NCBI GenBank assembly: GCA_949361645.1
Contig: OX442431.1
Span: 1,009,696-1,073,695 of the forward strand
Length of the DNA stretch: 64,000 bases
Origin: Spongilla lacustris
Taxonomy: Eukaryota; Porifera; Demospongiae; Spongillida; Spongillidae
Reading direction: 5' to 3'
Below the pieces are notes generated by a model. It made no database searches, was not told where the DNA came from, and worked only from the letters and a program-made list of their open reading frames with translations. Positions within the stretch are counted from its first letter, which is position 1; each line of letters begins with the position of its first letter. Position numbers and translations under genes: made by a program. Of the stretch, positions 36,370-47,164 are shown one piece after another.

Positions 36370-36690
36370 AAAATTAACGAACAGAACAAATCGATAGGTA
36401 TAGGACCTTTGTACCTATAAACCGAATTTTAAGCGATTTGATAACTCCTACCTAAAGTTATAGGGGGTTTGAACCCGGTCGGGTATCGAACATTGCAATA
36501 TTGGTGTGCAGCAAGTGTAAGACTCCAAAAAGCAGTTAATCATATAGAAATGGTGTAGTATGAAGTATAGAAAGTCGATAGCGTGTAGCGTTCGGAAGAT
36601 ATAGCCATTCAAACAAGAAGCATTTTTATAACCTTATAATATTATAAAAGGGTGACATTTTCGCGGAAACTGTCCCATATATACCGGTAT
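36363..36690. repeat. Dispersed repeat, copy A
   Basis: Shared features with 57000-57345 in reverse orientation: ATTAACGAACAGAACAAATCG, CTACCTAAAGTTATAG, GTATCGAACATTGCAATA, and GGAAACTGTCCCATATATA at the other end. Sequences have diverged. It begins at the outer boundary of the inverted duplication. Confidence 0.75.
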
Positions 36691-36829
36691 ATATATACAA
36701 ATAATCCCCAAAAATAATAATTACTATATTCATTTTTTCAGCGATGAAATATGAGTCATATACATACATGTACACAATTGCATAAACACACCGTGCACAA
36801 ACACATTCAATCAACCATAATCTAGTTTA

Positions 36830-37940
36830 TTCCCAGGGGACTGACTTAGGCCACCTCAGCCAAGCCTAGGGAGACTAAATTGAGCTTCTGATCAGTCCCC
36901 CAAAACTACTACCAGAGTCTATGCTTGTCATCATTACTCCCTTTTCAGCCTGCATTGCTGCTGAACCTGGCATCACACACACACTACTTGAAGGGGACCA
37001 TCTGTGATGCAAAGCTCAATTACTGGCTGCAGGTTTGCCCAACTCCCAGTTAGGGAAGGATATCGGCAGGGCATACTTGCAATGCTTCATGACCCAGGCA
37101 TGACCCAGGCTGCTTCCAGCTTCGAGTTGTGCACAATGACAGAACTCAATAAGGGTGTCTCAGATTCTGTTTGTGGCAAGAAACCATGTTGGGCCATTTT
37201 TGTGACCAACAAAGATTTGGACATGCATTGAGGACAGAGCTGATCTCCCACTTATGGGAAGCCCTAAACACCACTTAATGGCATCTTGAAACTCTAAGAA
37301 ATCAAGATGAAAGTTAATCCTTGGAGAAGGTGTGTCAGATAGCCAAGCTTATGAGTGAGGCAAAGAAATTGAAAGCCAATCTTCCTGAGCATTTCCCTGT
37401 ACAACAATTTGCCGAATATAATTTGGTTTGTTTTTCTCAAGAGCAATGCAATGAGACAGCCACTGACTAAGTATTATGTCACCTGAGATGGTACCTGGCC
37501 TGAAGCCAGTAAATGAATAATTGATCTGGTACACACAGCACTGCTTTGAACTAATTGATCAAGTTGTGTTCACTGAATTAAGCCGTAGCCAAATTAAATA
37601 ACAATGGCTACATGTATACTATCATTGACTATATGCTTCTCGTCATTACTCCCTTTTCAGCCCACACGCTACTTGAAGGGGACCATCTGTGATGCATAGT
37701 TCAATCACCGGCTGCAGGCTTGCCCAACTCCCAGTTAGGGATAAGGATATTGGCCGGCAGGACATGCTTGCAATGCTTCATGACTTAGGCTGCTTCCGGC
37801 TTCGAGCTGTGCACACTGACAGAACTCAATAAGGGTGTCTCGGATTCTGTTTGTGGCAAGAAACCATGTTGGGCCATTTTTGTGACCTAAATGATCCAAA
37901 ATTTTGGACATGCTTCGAGGACAGAGCTGATCTCACACTC
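36830..37940. repeat. Direct repeat of a ~270 bp unit
   Basis: The segment at 36960-37235 (CTACTTGAAGGGGACCATCT to the G-C-rich GGGCCATTTTTGTGACC) recurs in the same orientation at about 37670-37890 with substitutions and small indels. The spacer includes a sequence similar to 11990-12070. No recognisable protein. Confidence 0.7.
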
Positions 37941-38067
37941 GTGCCCATGCAATTAAATATCAATGGCTACATGTACATGTATACTATCATACAGTCATTA
38001 AAAAAAATAATAGACATCACTGCATGCACTGAGTAACGCGAGCAGATGGACCACAAGTTAATTGTGT

Positions 38068-38205
38068 CTAGAAAGTGATTGGTGGGATGTAGGATTGGTG
38101 GTGCAAAAAGCAAGGAAACAAGGTACAGTATGTTACTACAACTTATTTATTTTTCAAATGAAGAAGCCCATATGCAAAATGTGGGACTGTTAGTTGTAGG
38201 ATTCA
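38068..38205. mobile_element. One-armed copy of the 8411-8706 MITE
   Basis: Contains GAAAGTGATTGGTGGGATGT, GCAAAAAGCAAGGAAACAAG and the TTTGCAAAAT loop region, but the second arm is missing beyond GTTGTAGGATTC. Confidence 0.75.
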
Positions 38206-38631
38206 GTGCGATGCATGTTTATGGAGCAAAGCACATTTCATATCGACTAGTACTGACGCGCGAGGTGCAAATTTCAAGAAGTATAGTATCTGTAGTGCGC
38301 GAGCTATACAGGTTCATCGTAGTACTCAATAGTGTTTGTCTTATAGCGATTCGATCGATAGCATATCAGAGATAATATTTAGTTCCAAAGCCACTTTATT
38401 TTAAGACGATGTAATTATCCTATTTGCTGACGATGTATTATTTGTCTACTAGTATTACCGGGTACATGTACCAGATTACCGCTATTACCGTAGGGCGAAT
38501 ATATACAATGCATTGGGTCTGGGTACGAAACTAATCTTGTGCCCAGACCCAATGCATCGCAGCAGCGGAAGAATACCCTACTTACCGCATATTCTTATTA
38601 GGCACAACTAATATTCAAATTCCTTGTTTGG
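38206..38631. other. AP4B1 5' flank with DUF6589-family end relic
   Basis: Near 38510-38560, GGGTCTGGGTACGAAACTA is followed by an inverted GTGCCCAGACCCAATGCA, matching the ends of the transposon at 23599. This lies about 75 bases upstream of the AP4B1 start codon and may overlap its promoter or leader. Confidence 0.5.
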
Positions 38632-41600
38632 ATGGCCAACGCTGCAATGTCTGGATTAAGGGTTCCTGTCGCCGCACAAGATGCCCGCACCGAGAATAAG
38701 CGGAGTGAAGTGACCGAGCTAAGGTAAACGGGGTAAATGCCCTGTGGTAATAAATTATACACGGAAAAACGTTCCTTAAAGGACGCTGCTGCGAAGCCTG
38801 GAGGTCCAGCGGGACCCAAAGAGCTACCTTCAAGTGGTGCAGAAGGTGATTGCCTACATGACCCTGGGAATCGATGTATCCAAGCTTTTTAGCGAGATGA
38901 TAATGGTATGTGGCACGCGTCTTTCTGAATACTAGAGCTTTTGTGTTCGAGTGTATGGGGGGGGGGGGGGGGGGTACTGCATTTGCTCCATGTTTATGTG
39001 TGCGCTAATAAGTGTATCCTCACTATCTCCCATCCTTACTTCTTCCCTAAACTCCCATCACCTCTCCATCTTCCTATCATTTTTTCCAACACTTCCATCA
39101 CACACACACCCACCCCTTCCCTCCATCACCCCCCTCCCCCTGGCCAGGCATCAGCCACACAGGACCTTGTGCAGAAGAAGCTGGTGTATCTGTACCTCAC
39201 CACTTATGCCAAGTCCAACCCTGAGGTGGCTATTCTCACCGTCAATACCCTTCAGAAGGATTGCCGGGACAGGAACCCTGTGATACGGGGGTTAGCCCTT
39301 AGGTCCATGTGCTCTCTCAGGTCAGTCCTACATGTATGTTGCTAGGGGGAAGGGTTGGGAGGGGTGGTCCAATGTTGCTATGGGGGAGGTGGGAGGAGTG
39401 GTCCAATGTTGCTATGGGGAAGGTTTGGGAGGGGTGGTCCAATGTTGCTGTGGGGGAGGTTTGGGAGGAGTGGTCCAATGTTGCTATGGGGGAGGGGGAG
39501 GAGTGGTCCAATGTTGCTATGAGGGAGGTGGGGGGAGTGGTTCAATGTTGCTATGAGGGAGGTGGGGGGAGTGGTCCAATGTTGCTATGAGGGAGGTGGG
39601 TGGGGGAAGGAGTGGAACCTTCTGTGTTGCTATGGGAATTGAGACTAAGGGAGATGACCTCATGATGTTATGATAATCGAGTTGTGAACTCAGCTGAGGG
39701 GTTTCATGGCTGTTCCCAGGATTCCAAACATTGTGGAATATCTTCGTGATCCCTTGCAAGTAGGACTGGTGGACCGCAGTGCCTACGTGAGGAAGACTGC
39801 TGTAATGGGTGTGGTCAAAGTGTTCTACGTTGCTCCCCAGGTGATCTCAGGTTAGTGTGTGCAAATAGGTGTGGTGTACATGTACATATACAGCACATAT
39901 CAAAGCCACACCCACCATCACACACACACATGCCCACATCATGTGGTCTGCAATTGCTTGGTTGTACAGATAAGATTGTACATCTCACCCTTCTGCCCTC
40001 CCTCCCAGACCTAAACTTGGTGGACATTCTCTACCAGATGTTGAGGGATAAGGATGTCCAGGTGGTCTCAAACTGCATCTCAGCCTTGAACGAGATCCTT
40101 GCAGCCGAGGGAGGAATGGTCATGAACGCCAAGATAGCCCACTACCTCCTCAACAGGTGACCCCACACTTGGCATAGATAGGCCCACTACCTCCTCAACA
40201 GGTGACCCCACACTTGACATAGATAGGCCCACTACCTCCTCAACAGGTGACCCCACACTTGGCATAGATAGGCCCACCACCTCCTCAACAGGTGACCCCA
40301 CACTTGGCATAGATCAGCCCACCACCTATTGAACAGGGAACCCCACACTGGTAGAATATGGAAATGTAACCGAAATCTATATTTTGGAGGAGTAGTATTA
40401 CAGTGTTTATGTACATGGCTTCCTGTTGCTATGGTATCTGCTTTAATTCATGGGGAGGAGGAGGAGGAATATATAATAATTTGATCTGAAGTGTCGTCAT
40501 CACCATTAACCATTGTACAATATCCCCCCATAGGGTTTATACATTGGCTTGGTCAGCTTTTCCTTCCCCACCACCACCTGGCTAGAACCCTGCATGTGAT
40601 GGGGAGGGTGTGGTTAGGCTAGGATGGGTGTGTGTGGTTAAGCTGGGATGAGGTGGGTGTGGTTAGGCTAGGATGAGGAGGGTGTGGTTAAGCTGGGATG
40701 ATGAGGGTGTGGTTAGGCCAGGATGGGGACCTTGGGTGTGGTCAGGCCAGGATCGTGGAGCTGCAATGGAAGTTATGGCACAGCGTCACCTTGGTAACGT
40801 ATTGATATACCTACATGTACTGACATAACACACTATCACCTTACTTGTAAATGATTGTCCCTCTGAGGATGTGTGCATGCAGATGACCTCGTGTTCCTGT
40901 GTGGACATGTGTTGTGCAGGCTTCATGAGTTCACAGAGTGGGGGCAGGGCCAGGTGATGGAACAGGTGCTAAGGTACCAGCCTGCTAGTGACGAAGAAGC
41001 CATTGATATCCTGGTGAGCCTGATTGCTTTTGGAAGGGGATAAAATAAACTGGACTTTGCCCTCCACTCCCCCCACTATCCCCTCTCCCCTCCCCCCTCC
41101 ACTATCCCCTCCCCTCTGTCATTAGAATATTCTCGATGACCGCCTGAAGCATGCAAACTTTGGTGTTGTCATGGCGACCGTACGTGTCTTCCTGCATGTC
41201 ACTTCCAACATGTTGGATATGCAGGCAGACATCTTGGAGAGGATCAGAGGTACAGCTGGGGGAACCACCGTGGTCTTATTGATCACTACAGTACACACAC
41301 ACACACACACACACGCAACACACACACACACACTAGCCCCACTGCTGACATTCCTCGGTTCAAGCTCTCCAGAGGTTATCTACACTTGCCTCCAGCATAT
41401 TCAGCTGGTGATGGCTAAGCAGTCAGACCTTTGGAGCAAAGATTATTCAACATTCTTCTGCAGGTATGTGTGTGTGGTGTGTATGTGTGTCAGTGTGTGT
41501 GTGTGTATTAAACGCACATGTACATGTACATGTGTGTTAATAGTCATGCATTCAGAGGTGGGTGGCCTTTATCTCAAACAGGTACAATGACCCTCCTTAT

Positions 41601-44600
41601 GTGAAGAGCAAGAAGCTGGAGCTGCTCACTGAGCTGTGTAGCATGGATAACGCCTTCCAGATTGTGGAGGAGTTAGGGTGAGTGTAGAGGGGTGGGCTTG
41701 AAGAGGGGGTGGGGCAAGTGCAGGGGATAATGTGCAGGGTGAGTGGGATGGGTGTAGAGTGGGTTGGAGGGAGTGTGTAGAGGGTTGGGGAGTGTGTTGA
41801 GGAAGGTGGGATGAATGCCGAGGGGGTGGGGAATGTGCTGTCAGTGATGTCATATCCACATGTGGTCTTCCACCTTGCTTCTTTGACACACAAGTTTTAA
41901 GTTCACATCTTGCGTGTTATTGTGTATTTGTCACCTACTATGTTAACCCTTTGTGTCCCCCCCCTCCCCTTTTTTGCAGAGGGTATGCTACAGATGTGAA
42001 TGTCTCAGTGGCGCAGAAGGCTGTCCAGGCCATATGCAACATTGCCTTGAGGCTTACAGGGAGGGCTGATCTGTGTGTGGATAAGCTGCTGTCCTTGTTT
42101 GCCATGGAAACGGACTATGTCACTGCTGAAGCGTTGGTGGCCATGACAAGTGAGCTTGCCTGTGCAGGTATTGGTTAACTTTGACCTCTGTTGTGTCATT
42201 TTTAGATATTTTGCGTCAGTTTGAGAACATGGTTGAGGTGATTCTTCCTCGCCTGCCGGCCAGCCTGGACTTGGTCCCAGACCCTTCTGGCAAGGCTGCA
42301 CTTATCTGGATACTGGGAGAGTATGGAGAGGTGTGTACCACCATCCTGCCTCCCCCCCCCCCCTCTGTGATCACTATGCACGTGTACTGTTCCCATATTC
42401 CCTATCTTTTTACCCTCCCATGTCTCCTTACCCTTTCCATGTCCCCTATCTCCTTACCCTCCCCATGTCCCCTATCTCCTTACCCTCCCCATGTCCCCTA
42501 TCTCCTTACCCTCCCCATGTCCCCTATCTCCTTACCCTCCCCATGTCCCCTATCTCCTTACCCTCCCCATGTCCCCTATCTCCTTACCCTCCCCATGTCC
42601 CCTATCTCCTTACCCTCCCCATGTCCCCTATCTCCTTACCCTCCCCATGTCCCCTATCTCCTTACCCTCCCCATGTCCCCTATCTCCTTACCCTCCCCAT
42701 GTCCCCTATCTCCTTACCCTCCCCATGTCCCCTATCTCCTTACCCTCCCATGTCCCCTATCTCCTTACCCTCCCCATGTCCCCTATCTCCTTACCCTCCC
42801 CATGTCCCCTATCTCCTTACCCTCCCCATGTCCCCTATCTCCTTACCCTCCCCATGTCCCCTATCTCCTTACCCTCCCCATGTCCCCTATCTCCTTACCC
42901 TCCCCATGTCCCCTATCTCCTTACCCTCCCCATGTCCTCTATCTCCTTACCCTCCCCATGTCCCCTATCTCCTTACCCTCCCCATGTCCCCTATCTCCTT
43001 ATCCTCCCCATGTCCCCTATCTCCTTACCCTCCCCATGTCTCCTATCTCCTTACCCTCCCCATGTCCCCTATCTCCTTACCCTCCCCATGTTCCCTATCT
43101 CCTTACCCTCCCCATGTCCCCTATCTCCTTACCCTCCCCGTGCCTTTTGGTCACCATCACATTGTTATGCTCTGGTCCCCAGTCCCTTCCTAATGCCCCT
43201 TATGTGCTTGAAGAGGCCATTGACAACATCACCGACGAATCATCTGCAGCTGTTAAGCTTCAGTTGCTGACAGCTACCATGAAGCTGTTCTTCAAGAGGC
43301 CACCAGAGTGTCAGGCCATGTTGGGGAGGCTGCTGGAACATGCTATTGGTTAGTTCTTCACCTCTGTAGACCCCCTTAGTACCCCTGTGCCCCCTTAGTA
43401 CCTCTGTGCCCCCTTAGTACCTCTGTGCCCCCTTAGTACCTCTGTGCCCCCTTAGTATCTCTGTGCCCCCTTAGTACCCCTGTGCCCCCCTTAGTACCAT
43501 GAAGGTTTCCCTGCATCTACTCCTCAGTATAACTTTCATTGCTTTTTGGTCCCTCCCTCCCTCCCTCCCTCCCTCCCTCCCTCCCTCCCTCCCTCCCTCC
43601 CTCCCTCCCTCCCTCCCTCCCTCCCTCCCTCCCTCCCTCCCTCCCTCCCTCCCTCCCTCCCTCCCTCCCTCCCTCCCTCCCTCCCTCCCTCCCTCCCTCC
43701 CTCCCTCCCTCCCTCCCTCCCTCCCTCCCTCCCTCCCTCCCTCCCTCCCTCCCTCCCTCCCTCCCTCCCTCCCTCCCTCCCTCCCTCCCTCCCTCCCTCC
43801 CTCCCTCCCTCCCTCCCTCCCTCCCTCCCTCCCTCCCTCCCTCCCTCCCTCCCTCCCTCCCTCCCTCCCTCCCTCCCTCCCTCCCTCCCTCCCTCCCTCC
43901 CTCCCTCCCTCCCTCCCTCCCTCCCTCCCTCCCTCCCTCCCTCCCTCCCTCCCTCCCTCCCTCCCTCCCTCCCTCCCTCCCTCCCTCCCTCCCTCCCTCC
44001 CTCCCTCCCTCCCTCCCTCCCTCCCTCCCTCCCTCCCTCCCTCCCTCCCTCCCTCCCTCCCTCCCTCCCTCCCTCCCTCCCTCCCTCCCTCCCTCCCTCC
44101 CTCCCTCCCTCCCTCCCTCCCTCCCTCCCTCCCTCCCTCCCTCCCTGTCAGATGAGGAAGGAGACATGGATGTCCATGACAGGGGGATGCTCTATTACCG
44201 TCTCCTGAAGCATGATGTGGAGGAGGTGAGGATGTGTGGTCATGTGCCAGTCACATGACCCTACTCCACCTTCCCTAGGCACGGAGGGTGGTCTGTGGAG
44301 AGGCGAAGACTGTGATGCAGGAGAACACTGTCATCCCAAGGGTGAGTGAGTGTGGTCAGGTATGAGGAGGGCCACGTGAGTGGGCGTGGTCAGATATGAG
44401 GAGGGTGGGTGTGGTCAGATAAGAGGAGGGTGGGTGTGGTCAGATATGGTAACATTTGATCTCTCAGGTGAGGGGATGCAGTCATGTATCACTTGCTTTG
44501 TTTGCTTAGATGTCTCTCTTCTCGGAGTTCAATACCCTTGCCATCATGTACGGCAGACCATGTACAGAGTTCATCCTTCAGGAGTGTCCCTACACGCTGG

Positions 44601-45664
44601 GAACAGGGGGCAAGAAGGGAGGGGCGGAGTCCAGCTTCGATGCTGCCCCCCCTGCCCCCGCTGTGGCCAGGCCCCCAGAGGGACAGCCCGCCCACTCAGG
44701 GCTAACCACTGTGTACGCACACAGGTTTTATGAAAATGGAGTCATGGAGAACCTTCCGGTTAGTGGGGGGGGGGGGGGGGGGGGTAGGGGGAGTGGCATC
44801 AGTAAGTACATGTAGAGGTGTGAAGGGGAGGGGAGTCTCTGTGAGCCAACTATGGTTGTATGAACTGAATAGAACTAGCATATGGTGTGATAGCATGTGT
44901 GATAGCATGTGGTGTGATAGCATGTGTGATAGCATGTACATACATGTATAGCTGTTTTGTATAAACACACATGAGTGCATGCACTGTACATGAACATGTG
45001 TGTTTGTACAGGCACATTGTCATACACTCACACCATTACATACTGTCATCATCACATACATATAAGTATTATTACACCATCACACTTACACCATCATACC
45101 AGCTATCGCATGCTATCACACCATCACACATGCTATCACACCATCACACATGCTATCACACCATCACACATGCTATCACACCATCACACATGCTATCACA
45201 CCATCACACATGCTATCACACCATCACACATGCTATTACACCATCACACATACTATCACACCATCACTCCAGCTATCACGCCATCACACCAGCTATCACA
45301 CCATCACACCAGCTATCACACCATCACACATGCTATCACACCATCACACATGCTATCACACCATCACACATGCTATCACACCATCACACATGCTATCACA
45401 CCATCACACATGCTATCACACCATCACACCAGCTATCACATGTTCCTTTGTCCTGCAGATTGATGCTGAGCGGCCTCGCTATGGCAACCCTCCATCTATC
45501 CTTCTCAACCCCAAACCATCTCTGCCCGCACCAGAATTTGAGAAGATGTGGATGGCAATTAATAAAACGTAAGCTGCGTGCAAATGAATGTACATTGTGT
45601 ATGTACATACATGTACATGTGTGTGTATGTGTGTATGTACATGTACATGTACGTACATGTATGT

Positions 45665-45700
<36 letters not shown>

Positions 45701-46163
45701 TTGTATGTTTGTGTGTGTACTTTACGCAACAGAGAGGAGAGAGGACTATACACATGTGGTGAGGTTTATACCACATGTCTTTCTCTGTCACACACCTTCT
45801 GCCCTCTGTAGCCATGACGTACAGGTGCAGCTGGAGAGCATGCCCCACCCCAGAGACATGGAGACCGCTCTGGCCAGCAGGTTTGTCTTCACCCTGGCCT
45901 CCAGTCCTCCCGACCAGCCCATGCTCAAGAGCTTCCTCTACTCCCAGAACGTAAGTGGGGTGAGGTGGGGCATGTGTCCACTTCTCTCACATATTTGTCC
46001 ATACCTGTAGGTGTCCACGCTGCACTGGTTTCTTGCTGAGGTGACCATCATGGCTGCCAGCAGGGAGCTGACTCTGAACCTCAAGTGTGAGAACACTAAC
46101 CAGGGGGAGTCCTTCTTGAAGCACTTCCTCGAGGTCCTGCTGGGGAACAACTGGCTTGCTTAG
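38632..46163 (+). CDS. AP4B1: AP-4 complex subunit beta, complete 18-exon gene
   Basis: Exons: 38632-38723, 38782-38905, 39148-39320, 39720-39850, 40009-40156, 40920-41013, 41126-41249, 41337-41463, 41582-41677, 41980-42149, 42206-42330, 43183-43348, 44152-44225, 44279-44341, 44510-44758, 45459-45568, 45812-45950 and 46011-46163. All have GT-AG borders and keep phase. The product begins M-A-N-A-A-M-S-G-L. It contains the adaptin HEAT solenoid ([29 protein letters not shown]), then the [10 protein letters not shown] segment, a proline-rich hinge and a beta2-adaptin-like C-terminal domain. AP-4 sorts cargo (for example ATG9) at the trans-Golgi. The match to human AP4B1 order is strong, including L-P-N-A-P-Y-V-L-E. 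Several introns carry large tandem repeats. Confidence 0.9.
39335..39612. repeat. ~33-bp minisatellite in AP4B1 intron 3
   Basis: About eight imperfect copies of GTGGTCCAATGTTGCTATGG plus a G-rich segment. Confidence 0.9.
40140..40335. repeat. 45-bp repeat duplicating the exon 5 splice donor
   Basis: The unit CCCACTACCTCCTCAACAG|GTGACC plus CCACACTTGGCATAGATAGG spans the exon 5/intron 5 border and occurs about four times in tandem. Each copy has the same potential donor. The first donor (40157) keeps the published adaptin frame. Confidence 0.9.
42430..43140. repeat. 26-bp minisatellite in AP4B1 intron 11 (~27 copies)
   Basis: The unit is CCTTACCCTCCCCATGTCCC followed by CTATCT. Pyrimidine-rich. 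Open frames through it are artefacts. Confidence 0.95.
43370..43498. repeat. Short CCCCCTTAGTACCTCTGTG repeat
   Basis: About six copies of a 20-bp unit in AP4B1 intron 12, immediately before the (CCCT)n tract. Confidence 0.85.
43552..44147. repeat. (CCCT)n tract, ~148 units
   Basis: Uninterrupted CCCT repeats of about 595 bases in AP4B1 intron 12, ending five bases before the exon 13 acceptor. The complementary strand is (AGGG)n. Confidence 0.97.
45105..45440. repeat. 20-bp minisatellite in AP4B1 intron 15 (~17 copies)
   Basis: The unit is ACCATCACACATGCTATCAC, with a variant having CCAG in place of ATG. It precedes the exon 16 acceptor. Confidence 0.95.
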
Positions 46164-46413
46164 GTGCTTGTAAATTAGGGCACTTGTTGCTTGTGTGTTT
46201 TGTATGTAGTATAAATGAAAGGAGAGCTCCAAATAGGGTTATTTGAATTGGCTGATCGTGCCCTTCCACTAAGGCATATTCTTAGTGGCTTGGCTATGAT
46301 AAACAAATCTTTTTTTCCAAAGATGGTTGGCTATCTCAAACGTTACCTTTTAAGATTTACCTCTCCACGGTCCCCAGGCCCATTGTTGGTGTGGGATATT
46401 GCAATGGTCCTTA
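46164..46413. other. AP4B1 3' flank / 5' part of retroelement
   Basis: Short sequence with a frame (46215-46478) rich in leucine and aromatic residues. It may belong to the retroelement that resumes at 47163. Confidence 0.35.
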
Positions 46414-47162
46414 CAGGGAATAATTTACTTTTTAAAAATTGCATAGCAATTTTGCTCCGCAAAGTCGAAATTGATTAGCAACTTGGTTCAGTTGCATCGC
46501 AATTCATTCCCGCCGAGAAGTGTGATGATTCTTCATTTGAACACAAAGCAGAGCTATCCCACGGACACGCCCGCGTGCATTTGGATCGCTTTCAGGCGAA
46601 CGAGTCAAACGACTACTTCCCCGGTTCCACAGTTCCCCCCCCTCCCCCGTCCATACAAAACGAGGTCACCATCACATTTAAAAGTTTTAATTTTTGTAGA
46701 TTTTGTCCACCCATATTGGCACTGTCGCGTACGCGTTCTGGCATATTCATGTGCAGTACGTACATGTACCACGTAAGTTCGCGCGTAAACGTACATTTTA
46801 ATTAGTAATGATTTGGTAACTTGATAATTCTATTCATATAAAATTCGACACCCCCGGCTGTGTATGCTGCGCGCTCATGTCATTCGTACGCGTGCGCAAT
46901 CGTTAATCGTCACATTAATTGTCGCAATCGCGATGTCACGTGAGTGTGGCTGATGCGACGTGGCGCCAGCTATCTGATTGGAATTCTTTAAAGTTTTGTA
47001 CCATAAATGCACTCTCTTCGCGTAGCATTTACACTGAGCAACGTGCCTGCAAACGCGGATTAGATTGCATCGCAGTTTTCAGCGACAATGGTTTGAAGTT
47101 GTTTCGCATCTTATAAAAATTGCTTCGCAAAATGCGATGCGAATCCGGTTAAATTATTCCCT
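46414..47162. mobile_element. TIR insertion (~750 bp)
   Basis: The ends CAGGGAATAATTTA (46414) and TAAATTATTCCCTG (47149) are exact complements. CCTTA is found immediately before and after, a possible 5-bp target duplication. Internal AATTGCATAGCAATTTTG-like phrases also recur inverted near 47115-47145. No transposase is seen. Confidence 0.6.
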
Positions 47163-47164
47163 GC

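Noticed and set aside
36950..37931. Short frames in the direct repeats as a gene pair
   Set aside because: The two copies do not preserve a common frame.
42181..43353. 390-codon plus-strand frame
   Set aside because: It joins AP4B1 exons 11 and 12 through a 26-bp minisatellite intron; normal GT-AG borders separate the real exons.
43499..44258. Leu-Pro-Pro-Ser repeat protein
   Set aside because: It is translation of (CCCT)n within an AP4B1 intron.
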